A stretch of DNA of 64,000 bases. Origin: Pedobacter sp. ASV28 (GTDB taxonomy: Bacteria; Bacteroidota; Bacteroidia; Sphingobacteriales; Sphingobacteriaceae). This document shows, in pieces, positions 18,201-26,273 of the stretch. The DNA is taken from contig NZ_JAELTN010000006.1 of the NCBI RefSeq assembly GCF_016428855.1, positions 62,001-126,000 on the forward strand, read 5' to 3'. Both the position numbers and the translations under genes were made by a program. Each line of letters begins with the position of its first letter. Positions within the stretch are counted from its first letter, which is position 1. Below the pieces are notes generated by a model. That model had not been told where the DNA came from. It saw only the letters and a list, made by a program, of their open reading frames with translations, and did not search any database.

Positions 18201-18546
18201 CAATTTTTGTGTTGGTTTCAAAAACATACTCCTTGGAGAAGTCATTGTAGTCCGATTTAACGTGAAGCGTAAAAAAATGGCAGATACACTTTTTTATCTC
18301 TTCACTTGAGAATGAAAAGTTACTAGAGTAGAGTTTTATTTGACGAAACTTGAGTTTTTGCGCAAACGGGTCGCTATGGAAGATATCTTCTTCAAACTCA
18401 CAGTAAATATCCTCCTTTATACCGACGGTAAAATTGCCAATCCAGGTTTCAAGAGTCTTTAGCGTCTGATAATTGTACCCCCGTTGCGAGGCAAACGCGT
18501 CGGTATTTTTCGAAAACAAAAACAGCCTGTTCAATTCCATTTGCAC
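15277..18546 (-). CDS. Large DUF4297/Cap4-like nuclease with helical repeats, candidate defence effector
   Basis: The 1,089-residue soluble protein has a nuclease-like N-terminus: ASQRGYNYQTLKTL (19-32), then an acidic YCEFEEDI (48-55) and FRQIKLY (67-73). The spacing of acidic residues and a QxK matches the PD-(D/E)xK core of DUF4297, the dsDNA nuclease domain of CBASS effector Cap4 and of HerA-DUF4297 systems. The remaining 900 residues are almost entirely amphipathic helix with TPR-like stretches (about 560-700) and could sense a trigger. There is no partner gene. The gene is AT-rich, transcribed against the tra genes and inserted between traD and traE, so it is cargo. The start at residue 3 (18,540) is equally possible. 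Confidence 0.75.
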   Translation of the reverse strand: MQMELNRLFLFSKNTDAFASQRGYNYQTLKTLETWIGNFTVGIKEDIYCEFEEDIFHSDPFAQKLKFRQIKLYSSNFSFSSEEIKKCICHFFTLHVKSDYNDFSKEYVFETNTKIAQKYLDNDADLLRDWFENQYQMSRAQLAKYAGKTKAIVTDYIHEQKKALKDKDGLDEAIGIFEKLDDTFWEEFAKMIKWKFIGISPDDEFSSTRANIESLIEKLPFDIAESSPAQVFGVLLDTVFMTVSESRDQERRLTYDKLEQSLLSIGNAEDKWYSTRYDFYKTVDPLEDFRIGEFYEILDLVNYCRRKKYLHKHKDVWNPFLIYYARNAQLDPLFRRKAIYEIVFLNNEFYEVDYENLAARERPDGSLLGFEDDIRYYFSAIPILTTAADIENVHNIITLVFVASKNGKASIDEVELRHWYVQLYRRISQKLAAEKDISERCSLLEQKGTFLLVINKLRNKGNTEFIEYFESILKVVDQAPLFKLSQFGDRIEKYIKMHLNIDPQDTMGIVTALEIFSEKLFPLVEKREGKIKLAQSQVKRGSSYLKTTIPKNLLKALDYFHKAKENYLQEDTIEGFVLALLNIAQLYNSVGMHFAAKNYALAAFRMSTNKELIQRIEDSLSLLAFSDYLQGSWFNALSIYGRYIHLKLEGNFDDSDAEAEQMAMVNIAFMLYVMERSSNQFKYFKENYISFLDYVGDEIVSSIQAEIRKELEPDDKYKKVIENKVDDFPLNDVGKTRIINFYALGSLWRISFENTHEVRSVAEEYISAIQIVLAEIALSEVDFHLLRSTIEIELVLTEKPLPPEQLASNEVIKWKVYICFSQAVGPEKINQHSAFNMVSLRLLLDNISVLESKEFNGLFWKFFQESKLDSKQTVINLYQKIHRDVYSKDDFEAFQAASFEKEKFDLNFPRENKVMVWDGSLSAKYDKVFSLHAIENRFNNMQKCTYLTLGKLRELPDFALWLNGLRNQGYKDWQILMNMQNFMINYKVQLQERKEFGTKKEEMEHLQKTFHKLMSMDEKDCYVQFPLKAFQTKEFNDQFNISLPSLLKTFRLETKLMTPNFVAIKEFLNERFNLDKDDYHENNPLREIS

Positions 18547-18758
18547 ATCATTTTTTTTTAATCTTATCGCTGGTTAATCGTTGAGGCAAGATAGCCAACA
18601 GAACGACCCGTCAAAGATATAATTTGTTCTTGTAACGCCGCCCACCGCCAAGTAATTCCACTGAAGGACACATCATTACAGCGCGCATTTTTCCATCACA
18701 CCTTTGTTGCGAAGCCCGCGTGAAGCGGGAAAAGCGATAAAACCAATTCAGTTCAATC

Positions 18759-19064
18759 ATGGAAAAACAAAGCAAAAAAGTCGTGCTGACGGGCCTTGCG
18801 TGCCTGTCGGTAATCGGTGCGCTCGCACAGGGAAACGGTTCTGCCGGGATCAACGAGGCCACGCAGATGGTCACCAGCTATTTCGATCCCGCCACCCAGT
18901 TGATTTATGCCATCGGCGCAGTCGTCGGGCTCATCGGGGGCGTAAAGGTCTACAACAAGTTCAGCAGCGGCGATCCAGACACCTCCAAGACCGCGGCCAG
19001 CTGGTTCGGGGCCTGCATCTTCCTGATCGTGGCCGCCACAATCCTACGTTCCTTCTTCCTGTAA
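18759..19064 (+). CDS. traE: TraE, DUF4134 pilin-like membrane protein
   Basis: The 101-residue protein has an N-terminal signal-like helix (about 8-24) and two further hydrophobic helices (about 45-62 and 82-100) separated by a short loop with YNKFSSGDPDTSK. This matches the DUF4134 family, the VirB2-like candidate pilin of Bacteroidota conjugation systems. It opens the second tra block; TraF follows after 10 bases. Confidence 0.9.
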   Translation: MEKQSKKVVLTGLACLSVIGALAQGNGSAGINEATQMVTSYFDPATQLIYAIGAVVGLIGGVKVYNKFSSGDPDTSKTAASWFGACIFLIVAATILRSFFL

Positions 19065-19074
19065 TCCTTGCCAT

Positions 19075-19407
19075 ATGACCAACTACAACATCAACAAGGG
19101 CATCGGAAGGACGGTGGAGTTCAAGGGCCTGAAAGCGCAATACCTGTTCATTTTCGCCGGCGGCCTGCTGGGAACGCTCATCCTGGTGATGATCCTCTAC
19201 ATGGCCGGCGCGAACGCCTATGCGTGCCTGTTAACCGGGGCAGGCGGCGCGTCGCTCATCGTCTGGCAGACCTTCGCGCTCAACGCCAAGTACGGCCAGC
19301 ACGGGCTGATGAAGCTTGCCGCCCAAAAACGGCACCCAAGGTATATCATCTGCCGCAAGGCACCACGCCGCTATCTCAAGGTCACCCCAAAATCCGCCGC
19401 CGTATGA
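19075..19407 (+). CDS. traF: TraF, DUF4133 (VirB3-like) membrane protein
   Basis: The 110-residue protein starts NYNINKGIGRTVEFKGLKAQ, the hallmark of DUF4133, followed by two membrane helices (about 25-65) and a basic C-terminus. It is the inner-membrane VirB3-like component of the mating channel. The stop overlaps the TraG start as ATGA at 19,404-19,407, indicating translational coupling. Confidence 0.9.
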   Translation: MTNYNINKGIGRTVEFKGLKAQYLFIFAGGLLGTLILVMILYMAGANAYACLLTGAGGASLIVWQTFALNAKYGQHGLMKLAAQKRHPRYIICRKAPRRYLKVTPKSAAV

Positions 19408-21911
19408 GAAACGCAGCAAAAACCACGACACTCGAAAGCAGGTTCCCTCTGCTGGCGGTGGAACACAACTGCATCATCTCGAAGGATGCCGACATCACCG
19501 CCTGCTTCCGCGTGTACCTTCCGGAACTCTTCACCGTCGCCTCGGCGGAGTACGCCGCCATCCATGCCGCCTGGCACAAGGCCGTCAAGACCTTGCCGGA
19601 TTATTCAATCGTCCACAAACAGGACTGGTACATCAAGGAAAACTATGCGCCCGATCTGGCCCAGGACGGACAGAGCTTTTTGGCCAAGTCCTACCAGCGC
19701 CATTTCAACGAGCGCCCTTTTCTTAACCATTACTGCTACCTGTTCCTCACCAAGACCACCAGGGAGCGGATGCGGATGCAGAGCAATTTCTCCTCGCTGT
19801 GCAAGGGCACGCTGATCCCGAAGGAAATAAGGGACAGGGAAGCCGTCCACCGTTTCATGGAAGCCGTGGCCCAGTTCGAGCGCATCATCAACGACAGCGG
19901 CTTTGTGAAACTGGAACGTTTGGACGAGGACGACATGGTCGGCACGGACGGCAAACAGGGCTTGCTGGATCAGTACCTCACCCTGTCAAGGGACGAGGCA
20001 ACGCCGATGCAGGACATCGCCCTGGGGGGAGAAGAGGTCCGTATCGGCAACAAGAGGCTGTGCCTGCACACCCTCTCCGATACGGACGACCTGCCCGCGA
20101 CGGTATCGGCAGATACCCGTTACGAGAAACTTTCCACCGACCGAAGCGACTGCCTTTTGTCCTTCGCTGCGCCAGTGGGATTGTTGCTAAGCTGCAACCA
20201 CATCTATAACCAGTACCTTTTTTTGGACAACAGCGAGGATAACCTGCGGAAGTTTGAGAAGTCGGCCCGGAACATGCATTCGCTGGCACGCTACAGCCGA
20301 GCCAACCAGATCAACAAGGAGTGGATTGAACGCTACCTGAATGAAGCGCATTCTTTTGGTCTGTCATCCATACGCGCTCATTTCAACATCATGGCCTGGT
20401 CGGAAGATGCCGCCGAACTCAAACAGATCAAGAACGACTGTGGCAGCGCCCTGGCCCTGATGGAATGCAAACCCCGCCACAACACTACCGACACGGCCAC
20501 CCTGTACTGGGCTGGCATGCCCGGCAATGCGGGCGATTTCCCGAGCGAGGAAGGCTTTTACACCTTTATCGAACCTGCCCTGTGCCTCTTCACCCAGGAG
20601 ACCAACTACCACAATTCGCCTTCGCCGTTCGGCATCAAGATGGCCGACCGGCTCACCGGAAAGCCGATCCATCTGGACATATCGGACCTGCCGATGAAAC
20701 GCGGCATCATCACCAACCGCAACAAGTTCATCCTCGGGCCTTCGGGAAGCGGCAAGTCCTTCTTCACCAACCACATGGTCAGGCAATACTACGAGCAGGG
20801 CGCACACGTACTGCTGGTCGATACCGGTAATTCCTATCAGGGATTGTGTGAACTCATAAAAGGCAAGACGAAAGGTGAAGACGGGATATACTTTACCTAT
20901 ACCGAAGACAATCCCATTGCCTTTAACCCTTTTTATACCGATGACGGTGTGTTCGACATCGAAAAAAGGGAAAGTGTCAAAACACTTATTCTTACCCTTT
21001 GGAAACGCGATGACGAACCGCCGACCCGCTCGGAGGAAGTCGCCCTGTCCAACGCGGTAAGCGGTTACATAGAACGTATCAAAGGCGATGAGGCATATCC
21101 GTCTTTCAACGGATTTTATGAATATGTTCGGGGCGATTACCGTGGCATACTCCAGGATAAACAGGTAAGGGAAAAAGATTTTGATATCGCCAACTTCCTC
21201 AACGTGCTGGAGCCTTATTACAAAGGTGGGGAATATGATTACCTGCTCAATTCCGACAGCCAGATGGACCTGCTCTCCAAGCGCTTTATCGTCTTTGAGA
21301 TCGATGCCATCAAGGACCACAAGATCCTGTTCCCGATCGTGACGATCATCATCATGGAGGTCTTCATCAACAAGATGCGCCGGCTCAAAGGTATCCGCAA
21401 GCTCATCCTGATCGAGGAAGCCTGGAAGGCCATCGCCAAGGAAGGCATGGCCGAATACATCAAGTACCTCTTCAAGACGGTCAGGAAGTTTTTCGGCGAG
21501 GCCATCGTGGTGACCCAGGAAGTGGACGACATCATCCAGTCGCCCATCGTAAAGGAGAGCATCATCAACAACAGCGACTGCAAGATCCTGCTCGACCAAC
21601 GCAAGTACATGAACAAGTTCGATGACATTCAGGCCATGCTGGGCCTTACCGAAAAGGAAAAATCCCAGATCCTGTCCATCAACATGAACAACGACGCCTC
21701 TCGGCTCTACAAGGAAGTGTGGATCGGATTGGGCGGTACGCACTCGGCGGTATATGCCACCGAGGTAAGCCTGGAGGAATATCTGGCCTACACCACCGAG
21801 GAGACCGAAAAGATGGAGGTCATGCAGCTCGCCGCCGAACTTGGGGGCAATGTGGAGCAGGCCATCAAACGTATCGCGCTGCAAAGGCGTGAGCGAACAA
21901 ACAAATATTAA
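19404..21911 (+). CDS. traG: TraG, VirB4-like conjugation ATPase
   Basis: The 835-residue protein energises assembly of the mating channel. The longer open frame to 19,068 is excluded because it runs through traF; the ATG at 19,404 (MRNAAKTTTLESRFPLL) starts at the TraF stop. Walker A GPSGSGKSFF lies near residue 445, Walker B KLILIEEAWKA near 666, and a DVDDII/QSPIVKES segment follows near 710, as in VirB4/TraC ATPases. It lies in the middle of the traE-Q operon. GC-rich codons dominate until about 20,820, where the sequence becomes more AT-rich for roughly 400 bases. Confidence 0.93.
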   Translation: MRNAAKTTTLESRFPLLAVEHNCIISKDADITACFRVYLPELFTVASAEYAAIHAAWHKAVKTLPDYSIVHKQDWYIKENYAPDLAQDGQSFLAKSYQRHFNERPFLNHYCYLFLTKTTRERMRMQSNFSSLCKGTLIPKEIRDREAVHRFMEAVAQFERIINDSGFVKLERLDEDDMVGTDGKQGLLDQYLTLSRDEATPMQDIALGGEEVRIGNKRLCLHTLSDTDDLPATVSADTRYEKLSTDRSDCLLSFAAPVGLLLSCNHIYNQYLFLDNSEDNLRKFEKSARNMHSLARYSRANQINKEWIERYLNEAHSFGLSSIRAHFNIMAWSEDAAELKQIKNDCGSALALMECKPRHNTTDTATLYWAGMPGNAGDFPSEEGFYTFIEPALCLFTQETNYHNSPSPFGIKMADRLTGKPIHLDISDLPMKRGIITNRNKFILGPSGSGKSFFTNHMVRQYYEQGAHVLLVDTGNSYQGLCELIKGKTKGEDGIYFTYTEDNPIAFNPFYTDDGVFDIEKRESVKTLILTLWKRDDEPPTRSEEVALSNAVSGYIERIKGDEAYPSFNGFYEYVRGDYRGILQDKQVREKDFDIANFLNVLEPYYKGGEYDYLLNSDSQMDLLSKRFIVFEIDAIKDHKILFPIVTIIIMEVFINKMRRLKGIRKLILIEEAWKAIAKEGMAEYIKYLFKTVRKFFGEAIVVTQEVDDIIQSPIVKESIINNSDCKILLDQRKYMNKFDDIQAMLGLTEKEKSQILSINMNNDASRLYKEVWIGLGGTHSAVYATEVSLEEYLAYTTEETEKMEVMQLAAELGGNVEQAIKRIALQRRERTNKY

Positions 21912-21932
21912 CCCATTTAAAAATCAGACACA

Positions 21933-22565
21933 ATGAAAAGAGTAATCCTATCGGTGTGTACGGCATGCATCCTTGCCGTCGCACCTTCCGCAAAAGCGCA
22001 GTTCGTGGTTACCGATCCGGCGAACCTGGCCTCGGGCATCCTCAACAGCGCAAACGAGATCGTGCAGACCTCCTCCACGGTTTCCAACGTGATCAAGAAC
22101 TTCAACGAGGTCAAGAAGGTCTACGAGCAGGGCAAGGCCTATTACGACAAGCTGAAGGCCGTGAGCAATCTGGTAAAGGACGCCCGAAAGGTGCAGCAGA
22201 CCGTACTGCTGGTGGGCAACGTATCGGAAATGTACGTGAGCAACTTCGGCAAGATGGTGAACGATCCCAATTTCACGCCGCAGGAACTCACGGCCATCGG
22301 CAACGGCTACGCGGCGCTACTCAGCGAGAGTACCGAGCTGCTCAAGGAACTTCGGCAGATCGTGACGGCCAGCGACCTTTCCCTCAACGACAAGGAACGC
22401 ATGGACGTGATCGACCGCGTGTACAAAGAGGTCAAGGACTACCACAGCCTGGTGCGCTATTACACCAACAAGAACATTTCGGTGAGCTACCTGCGCGCCA
22501 AAAAGAAAAATGATGCCAAGAGGGTGCTCGATCTCTATGGAACCGCCAACCAAAAATACTGGTAG
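21933..22565 (+). CDS. traI: TraI, DUF4141 periplasmic protein
   Basis: The 210-residue protein has a cleavable signal peptide (residues 1-22, ending SAKA before QF) and a long helical region. These features and its place after the VirB4 ATPase match DUF4141/TraI, probably the VirB5-like periplasmic component. The next gene starts 2 bases after its stop. Confidence 0.88.
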   Translation: MKRVILSVCTACILAVAPSAKAQFVVTDPANLASGILNSANEIVQTSSTVSNVIKNFNEVKKVYEQGKAYYDKLKAVSNLVKDARKVQQTVLLVGNVSEMYVSNFGKMVNDPNFTPQELTAIGNGYAALLSESTELLKELRQIVTASDLSLNDKERMDVIDRVYKEVKDYHSLVRYYTNKNISVSYLRAKKKNDAKRVLDLYGTANQKYW

Positions 22566-22567
22566 CC

Positions 22568-23563
22568 ATGGAATGGAACAACCTTCACGAAGTCCTGCGC
22601 TCGCTCTATGACGACATGATGCCGCTTGCGGCGGACATGGCCGCCATAGCCAAAGGCCTGGCGGGACTGGGCGCACTGTTCTATGTGGCCCTAAAGGTTT
22701 GGCAGGCCTTAAGCCGGGCCGAACCGATCGACGTCTTTCCCATGTTGCGGCCGTTCGCCCTGGGCCTGTGCATCATGTTCTTTCCGACCGTTGTGCTGGG
22801 GACCATCAATGCGGTGCTCAGCCCGGTGGTCACCGGCACCCATGGCATTCTCGAGGGCCAGGTGCTTGACCTGAACAAGCTCCAGGAGCAAAAGGACCGG
22901 CTGGAATATGAGGCGATGGTCCGAAACCCCGAAACCGCCTATCTGGTATCCGATGAGGAGTTCGACAAGAAACTCGACGAGTTGGGCTGGTCGCCTTCCG
23001 ACATCGGGACGATGGCCGGGATGTATATGGACAGGCAGGAATACCGGATGGAGAAAGCGATAAAGGAATGGTTCCGCAACCTTCTGGAGATACTTTTCCA
23101 GGCGGCGGCGCTTGTCATCGATACCGTACGGACGTTCTTTCTCATCGTGCTGTCGATATTGGGGCCGATTGCCTTCGCCATATCGGTATGGGACGGCTTC
23201 CAGTCCACGCTCGCCCAATGGCTCACGCGCTACGTGAGCGTTTACCTGTGGCTGCCGGTTTCCGATCTGTTCAGTTCGATGCTGGCCCGGATACAGTCCC
23301 TCATATTGGAGCGGGACATCGAGATGCTGGCCGATCCGACCTTCATACCCGACACCTCCAATACGGTCTACATCATCTTCATGGTCATCGGCATCGTGGG
23401 CTATTTCACCATCCCGACCGTTACCGGCTGGATCATCCAGGCCGGCGGGGCAGGCAACTTCACCCGCAACGTCAACCAGACGGCAATGAAAACCGGGAAC
23501 ATAGCCGGAGCCGGGGCCGGATCGGTTGCCGGAAACATCGGCGGCAGGCTCATGAACAGGTAA
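22568..23563 (+). CDS. traJ: TraJ, VirB6-like polytopic membrane protein
   Basis: The 331-residue inner-membrane protein has about five to six hydrophobic segments, including one at about 45-75 and a cluster at 175-225 and 270-300, with a soluble acidic insertion between. The C-terminus is small-residue rich (GNIAGAGAGSVAGNIGG). It is the channel-forming VirB6-like subunit of Bacteroidota conjugation systems. Confidence 0.9.
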   Translation: MEWNNLHEVLRSLYDDMMPLAADMAAIAKGLAGLGALFYVALKVWQALSRAEPIDVFPMLRPFALGLCIMFFPTVVLGTINAVLSPVVTGTHGILEGQVLDLNKLQEQKDRLEYEAMVRNPETAYLVSDEEFDKKLDELGWSPSDIGTMAGMYMDRQEYRMEKAIKEWFRNLLEILFQAAALVIDTVRTFFLIVLSILGPIAFAISVWDGFQSTLAQWLTRYVSVYLWLPVSDLFSSMLARIQSLILERDIEMLADPTFIPDTSNTVYIIFMVIGIVGYFTIPTVTGWIIQAGGAGNFTRNVNQTAMKTGNIAGAGAGSVAGNIGGRLMNR

Positions 23564-23584
23564 ACCCAGAAAACAAAAAAACAT

Positions 23585-24208
23585 ATGGAATTCAAGACCC
23601 TAAGAAACATTGAAAACAGCTTCAGGCAGATCCGGCTCTACGCCATCGTGTTTGCCGTGCTCTGCGCCGCCGTGGCAGGATACGCGGTATGGAAATCCTA
23701 CCGCTTTGCCGAACTGCAAAGGCAAAAGGTCTACGTGTTGGACAACGGGAAATCGCTGATGCTGGCCCTCTCGCAGGACGCCTCCATCAACCGCCCCGTG
23801 GAGGCCCGCGAGCACGTGCGCCGTTTCCATGAACTGTTCTTTACGCTGGCACCCGACAAGAATGCCATCGAGAGCAACATGAAACGGGCCTTCAACCTTG
23901 CCGACAAAAGTGCCTTCGACTACTATAGGGACCTTTCGGAAAAAGGCTACTACAACCGCATCATATCGGGAAACGTGCAGCAGCGCATCGAGCTGGACAG
24001 CGTGGTCTGCAATTTCGACACCTATCCCTATGCGGTGCGCACTTACGCCAAACAGTTCATCATCCGCTCCAGCAACGTGACCAGGCGAAACCTGGTCACC
24101 TCTTGCTTTCTGGTGAACTCCGTGCGGTCGGACAGCAACCCGCAGGGCTTCAATATCGAAAAATTTGCGGTGCTGGAAAACAAGGACCTAGAGGTGATCG
24201 AACGCTAG
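23585..24208 (+). CDS. traK: TraK, VirB8-like conjugation protein
   Basis: The 207-residue bitopic protein has a short cytoplasmic N-terminus, one membrane helix (about 16-36) and a periplasmic domain with the segment HELFFTLAPDK, the usual signature of Bacteroidota TraK. It is the VirB8-like scaffold that binds several channel components. Confidence 0.92.
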   Translation: MEFKTLRNIENSFRQIRLYAIVFAVLCAAVAGYAVWKSYRFAELQRQKVYVLDNGKSLMLALSQDASINRPVEAREHVRRFHELFFTLAPDKNAIESNMKRAFNLADKSAFDYYRDLSEKGYYNRIISGNVQQRIELDSVVCNFDTYPYAVRTYAKQFIIRSSNVTRRNLVTSCFLVNSVRSDSNPQGFNIEKFAVLENKDLEVIER

Positions 24209-24220
24209 AAACGAGAGGAC

Positions 24221-24646
24221 ATGGAACAGAAACATGATCTGCAAACTTTCGCCAAGATCCTCACCGAGAAAGGCTACGACGGCTATTTTACCACCCAGGC
24301 GGCCTATCCCGACAAAATAAGGGAAAGCCTCGGCCGGTACATGGAAAGCTCCGGGAAAGGTTTGGAACCGCAAAGCAACAGGTTCATCCTGCGAGGCTAC
24401 CTGCAATGGTCGGGAGAGGACAAGCCGCGTGTGGAATGCAGCATTTGGGTGAGGCACGAAAAGGGAAAGCTCGATCTGCTCAAGATGGAGATAACCAAAA
24501 CGGACCGCTACGGGCAACCCGTCGGGCGGGCCACCCTGACCGGGCTTTCCGCAACCGAGCTGCCCAAGGCTACCGAGGCCGTAGCGATGGTGGCCGATAC
24601 GGCAAAACGCCAGGCCACGCCCGTAAAAAACCGCTTCAAGCTGTAA
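24221..24646 (+). CDS. Small soluble protein in the tra operon, unknown
   Basis: The 141-residue protein has no signal peptide or membrane helix and alternates charged helices and strands (GYLQWSGEDKPRVECSIWVR). It is inserted between traK and traL, which are usually adjacent, and starts 12 bases after traK. I do not recognise a family. The GC-rich codon use matches the tra genes, so it is an old part of this ICE lineage. Confidence 0.7.
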   Translation: MEQKHDLQTFAKILTEKGYDGYFTTQAAYPDKIRESLGRYMESSGKGLEPQSNRFILRGYLQWSGEDKPRVECSIWVRHEKGKLDLLKMEITKTDRYGQPVGRATLTGLSATELPKATEAVAMVADTAKRQATPVKNRFKL

Positions 24647-24664
24647 TCCCTAGATACTTAAAAC

Positions 24665-24952
24665 ATGAAAAAGATACGTGAAAATCTGGACAGGTGGTCC
24701 GGCCAGCTGCAAGAGCGCTGGCAGGCGTTGCCCGTCGGGGCGCAGCGCCGCTACACGCTGTACTTCTTTACGGGCTATCTGCTGCTTACCGCGGTGGCCA
24801 TTTTTGAGGTGTGGCACGACACGGCGAACACCGGCAACGGTATGGCCATCGAACATATCGAAAACCCTGTCCCCAAAAACAAAAAAAGTCCCGCATCGCC
24901 GCAGGACACTTCGTCAACAATCCTAAAAAACAACAGTCATGAAAGAAAATGA
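24665..24952 (+). CDS. traL: TraL, DUF3989 small membrane protein
   Basis: The 95-residue protein starts with a basic helical segment, then one membrane helix (about 38-55) and a proline-rich tail. It matches the DUF3989/TraL family. Its last 14 bases overlap the start of traM, pointing to coupled translation. Confidence 0.85.
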   Translation: MKKIRENLDRWSGQLQERWQALPVGAQRRYTLYFFTGYLLLTAVAIFEVWHDTANTGNGMAIEHIENPVPKNKKSPASPQDTSSTILKNNSHERK

Positions 24953-26249
24953 AAAAAAGGTCAGCATCCGCCTCGGGCAGGACGACCCAAACGAAACCTC
25001 CCATGTGCCGGAGGATAAAAACGGCAGCAGGGAACGCCTTAAGAAGCCCCTGATATTCGCATTGATGGGCGTCGTGTTTCTGGGCTGCATGTACCTGATC
25101 TTCAAACCGTCCCAAAACCAGAAGAAAACCGGGGACATCGGCCTGAACGATGCCGTTCCCCAAGCCAGTGAAGCGGGCATGCAGGCCGACAAGCAAAAAG
25201 CCTACGAGCAGGAAATGCTGGAAGAGAAAGCGCAGGAAAAACGAAAGGCACTGACCTCCCTTTCGGATTACTGGAACACCGACAGTACGCAAAACGGCCA
25301 ACAGGGCTCGCCCGAAAACGAACAGGGCAATGGGCATTCGGGCAGATCGGGCAATCCGACACTGAACAGCTACCGCGAGGCGCAGAGTACGCTGGGTTCC
25401 TTTTACCGGGAAGACAATGCCGAGACGCAGCAGCTGCGCAAACAGCTCGAGGAACTCAAGGAGAAACTGGCCGAAAAGGACATACCTGCGGGAATTACCG
25501 CCCAGGACCAACTGGCACTGATGGAGAAGTCCTACCAGATGGCCGCAAAATATCTGCCCGGTACCGCCAATGGCACAAAAGCCGAAGGCAACGAGAGTGC
25601 CGGCAGCGCGTCGGCCAATAGGCAGAAAGAATATTTCGTGGCCGTAACCCCGGTGCGGAACAACGCCGTATCGGCCTTGCGCCGCGGGCCTGCGGACAGC
25701 TCTTTTCTGGCCGGTTCTTCCCGGGAGATGAACCGGGATTTCCATACCGCTGGGCCCTTAGGGCAGGCGTCGCAGCCGAGAAACAGCGTGAGGGCCCGCA
25801 TCGAGGAAACGCTCACCCTTATCGGCGAGGGCGTGGTGCGCCTGCGCCTGCTGGAGCCCGCCCAAACCCCAAACCGTACCATTCCCGGGGGAACAATCCT
25901 GACGGCCACAGGTAAGTTACAGGCCGGACGCCTGCAGTTGAAGGTCACGTCCATGGAAATCGGGGGCAACATCGTCCCGGTGGACATCACCGTGTACGAC
26001 CTCGACGGACAGCAGGGCCTTTACGTGCCGTATTCGCCCGAACTCAGCGCCCTCTCGGAAATGGCCGGCAATATGGGCCAGACTTCCGGAACCAGCGTAA
26101 TGCTCACCCAATCGCCGGGCCAACAGGTTGCCGCCGATCTCAGCCGTGGGGTGGTGCAGGGTGTCTCGGGCTATTTCTCCAAAAAAGTCAGGACGCCGAA
26201 AGTTACCCTGAAAGCCGGGTATCAGGTGTTCCTTGTCTCCAAAAAATAA
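24939..26249 (+). CDS. traM: TraM, VirB10-like conjugation protein
   Basis: The 436-residue protein has a cytoplasmic N-terminus, one membrane helix (about 28-47), a long charged helical linker rich in glutamine and glutamate, and a conserved C-terminal domain. The latter includes EETLTLIGEGVVRLRLLEP and GTILTATGKLQAGRLQLKV, which are typical of Bacteroidota TraM. It spans the envelope as the VirB10-like core subunit. Confidence 0.92.
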   Translation: MKENEKKVSIRLGQDDPNETSHVPEDKNGSRERLKKPLIFALMGVVFLGCMYLIFKPSQNQKKTGDIGLNDAVPQASEAGMQADKQKAYEQEMLEEKAQEKRKALTSLSDYWNTDSTQNGQQGSPENEQGNGHSGRSGNPTLNSYREAQSTLGSFYREDNAETQQLRKQLEELKEKLAEKDIPAGITAQDQLALMEKSYQMAAKYLPGTANGTKAEGNESAGSASANRQKEYFVAVTPVRNNAVSALRRGPADSSFLAGSSREMNRDFHTAGPLGQASQPRNSVRARIEETLTLIGEGVVRLRLLEPAQTPNRTIPGGTILTATGKLQAGRLQLKVTSMEIGGNIVPVDITVYDLDGQQGLYVPYSPELSALSEMAGNMGQTSGTSVMLTQSPGQQVAADLSRGVVQGVSGYFSKKVRTPKVTLKAGYQVFLVSKK

Positions 26250-26273
26250 TGTTGAACGCAAATACATAAAGCA

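Noticed and set aside
19068..19403. A longer traG frame starting at 19,068
   Set aside because: It runs through traF in another frame and the ATG at 19,404 overlaps the traF stop as expected for coupled genes.
20364..21884. A 506-codon minus-strand frame opposite traG
   Set aside because: It is the antisense shadow of a GC-rich conserved ATPase gene, with no recognisable motif.
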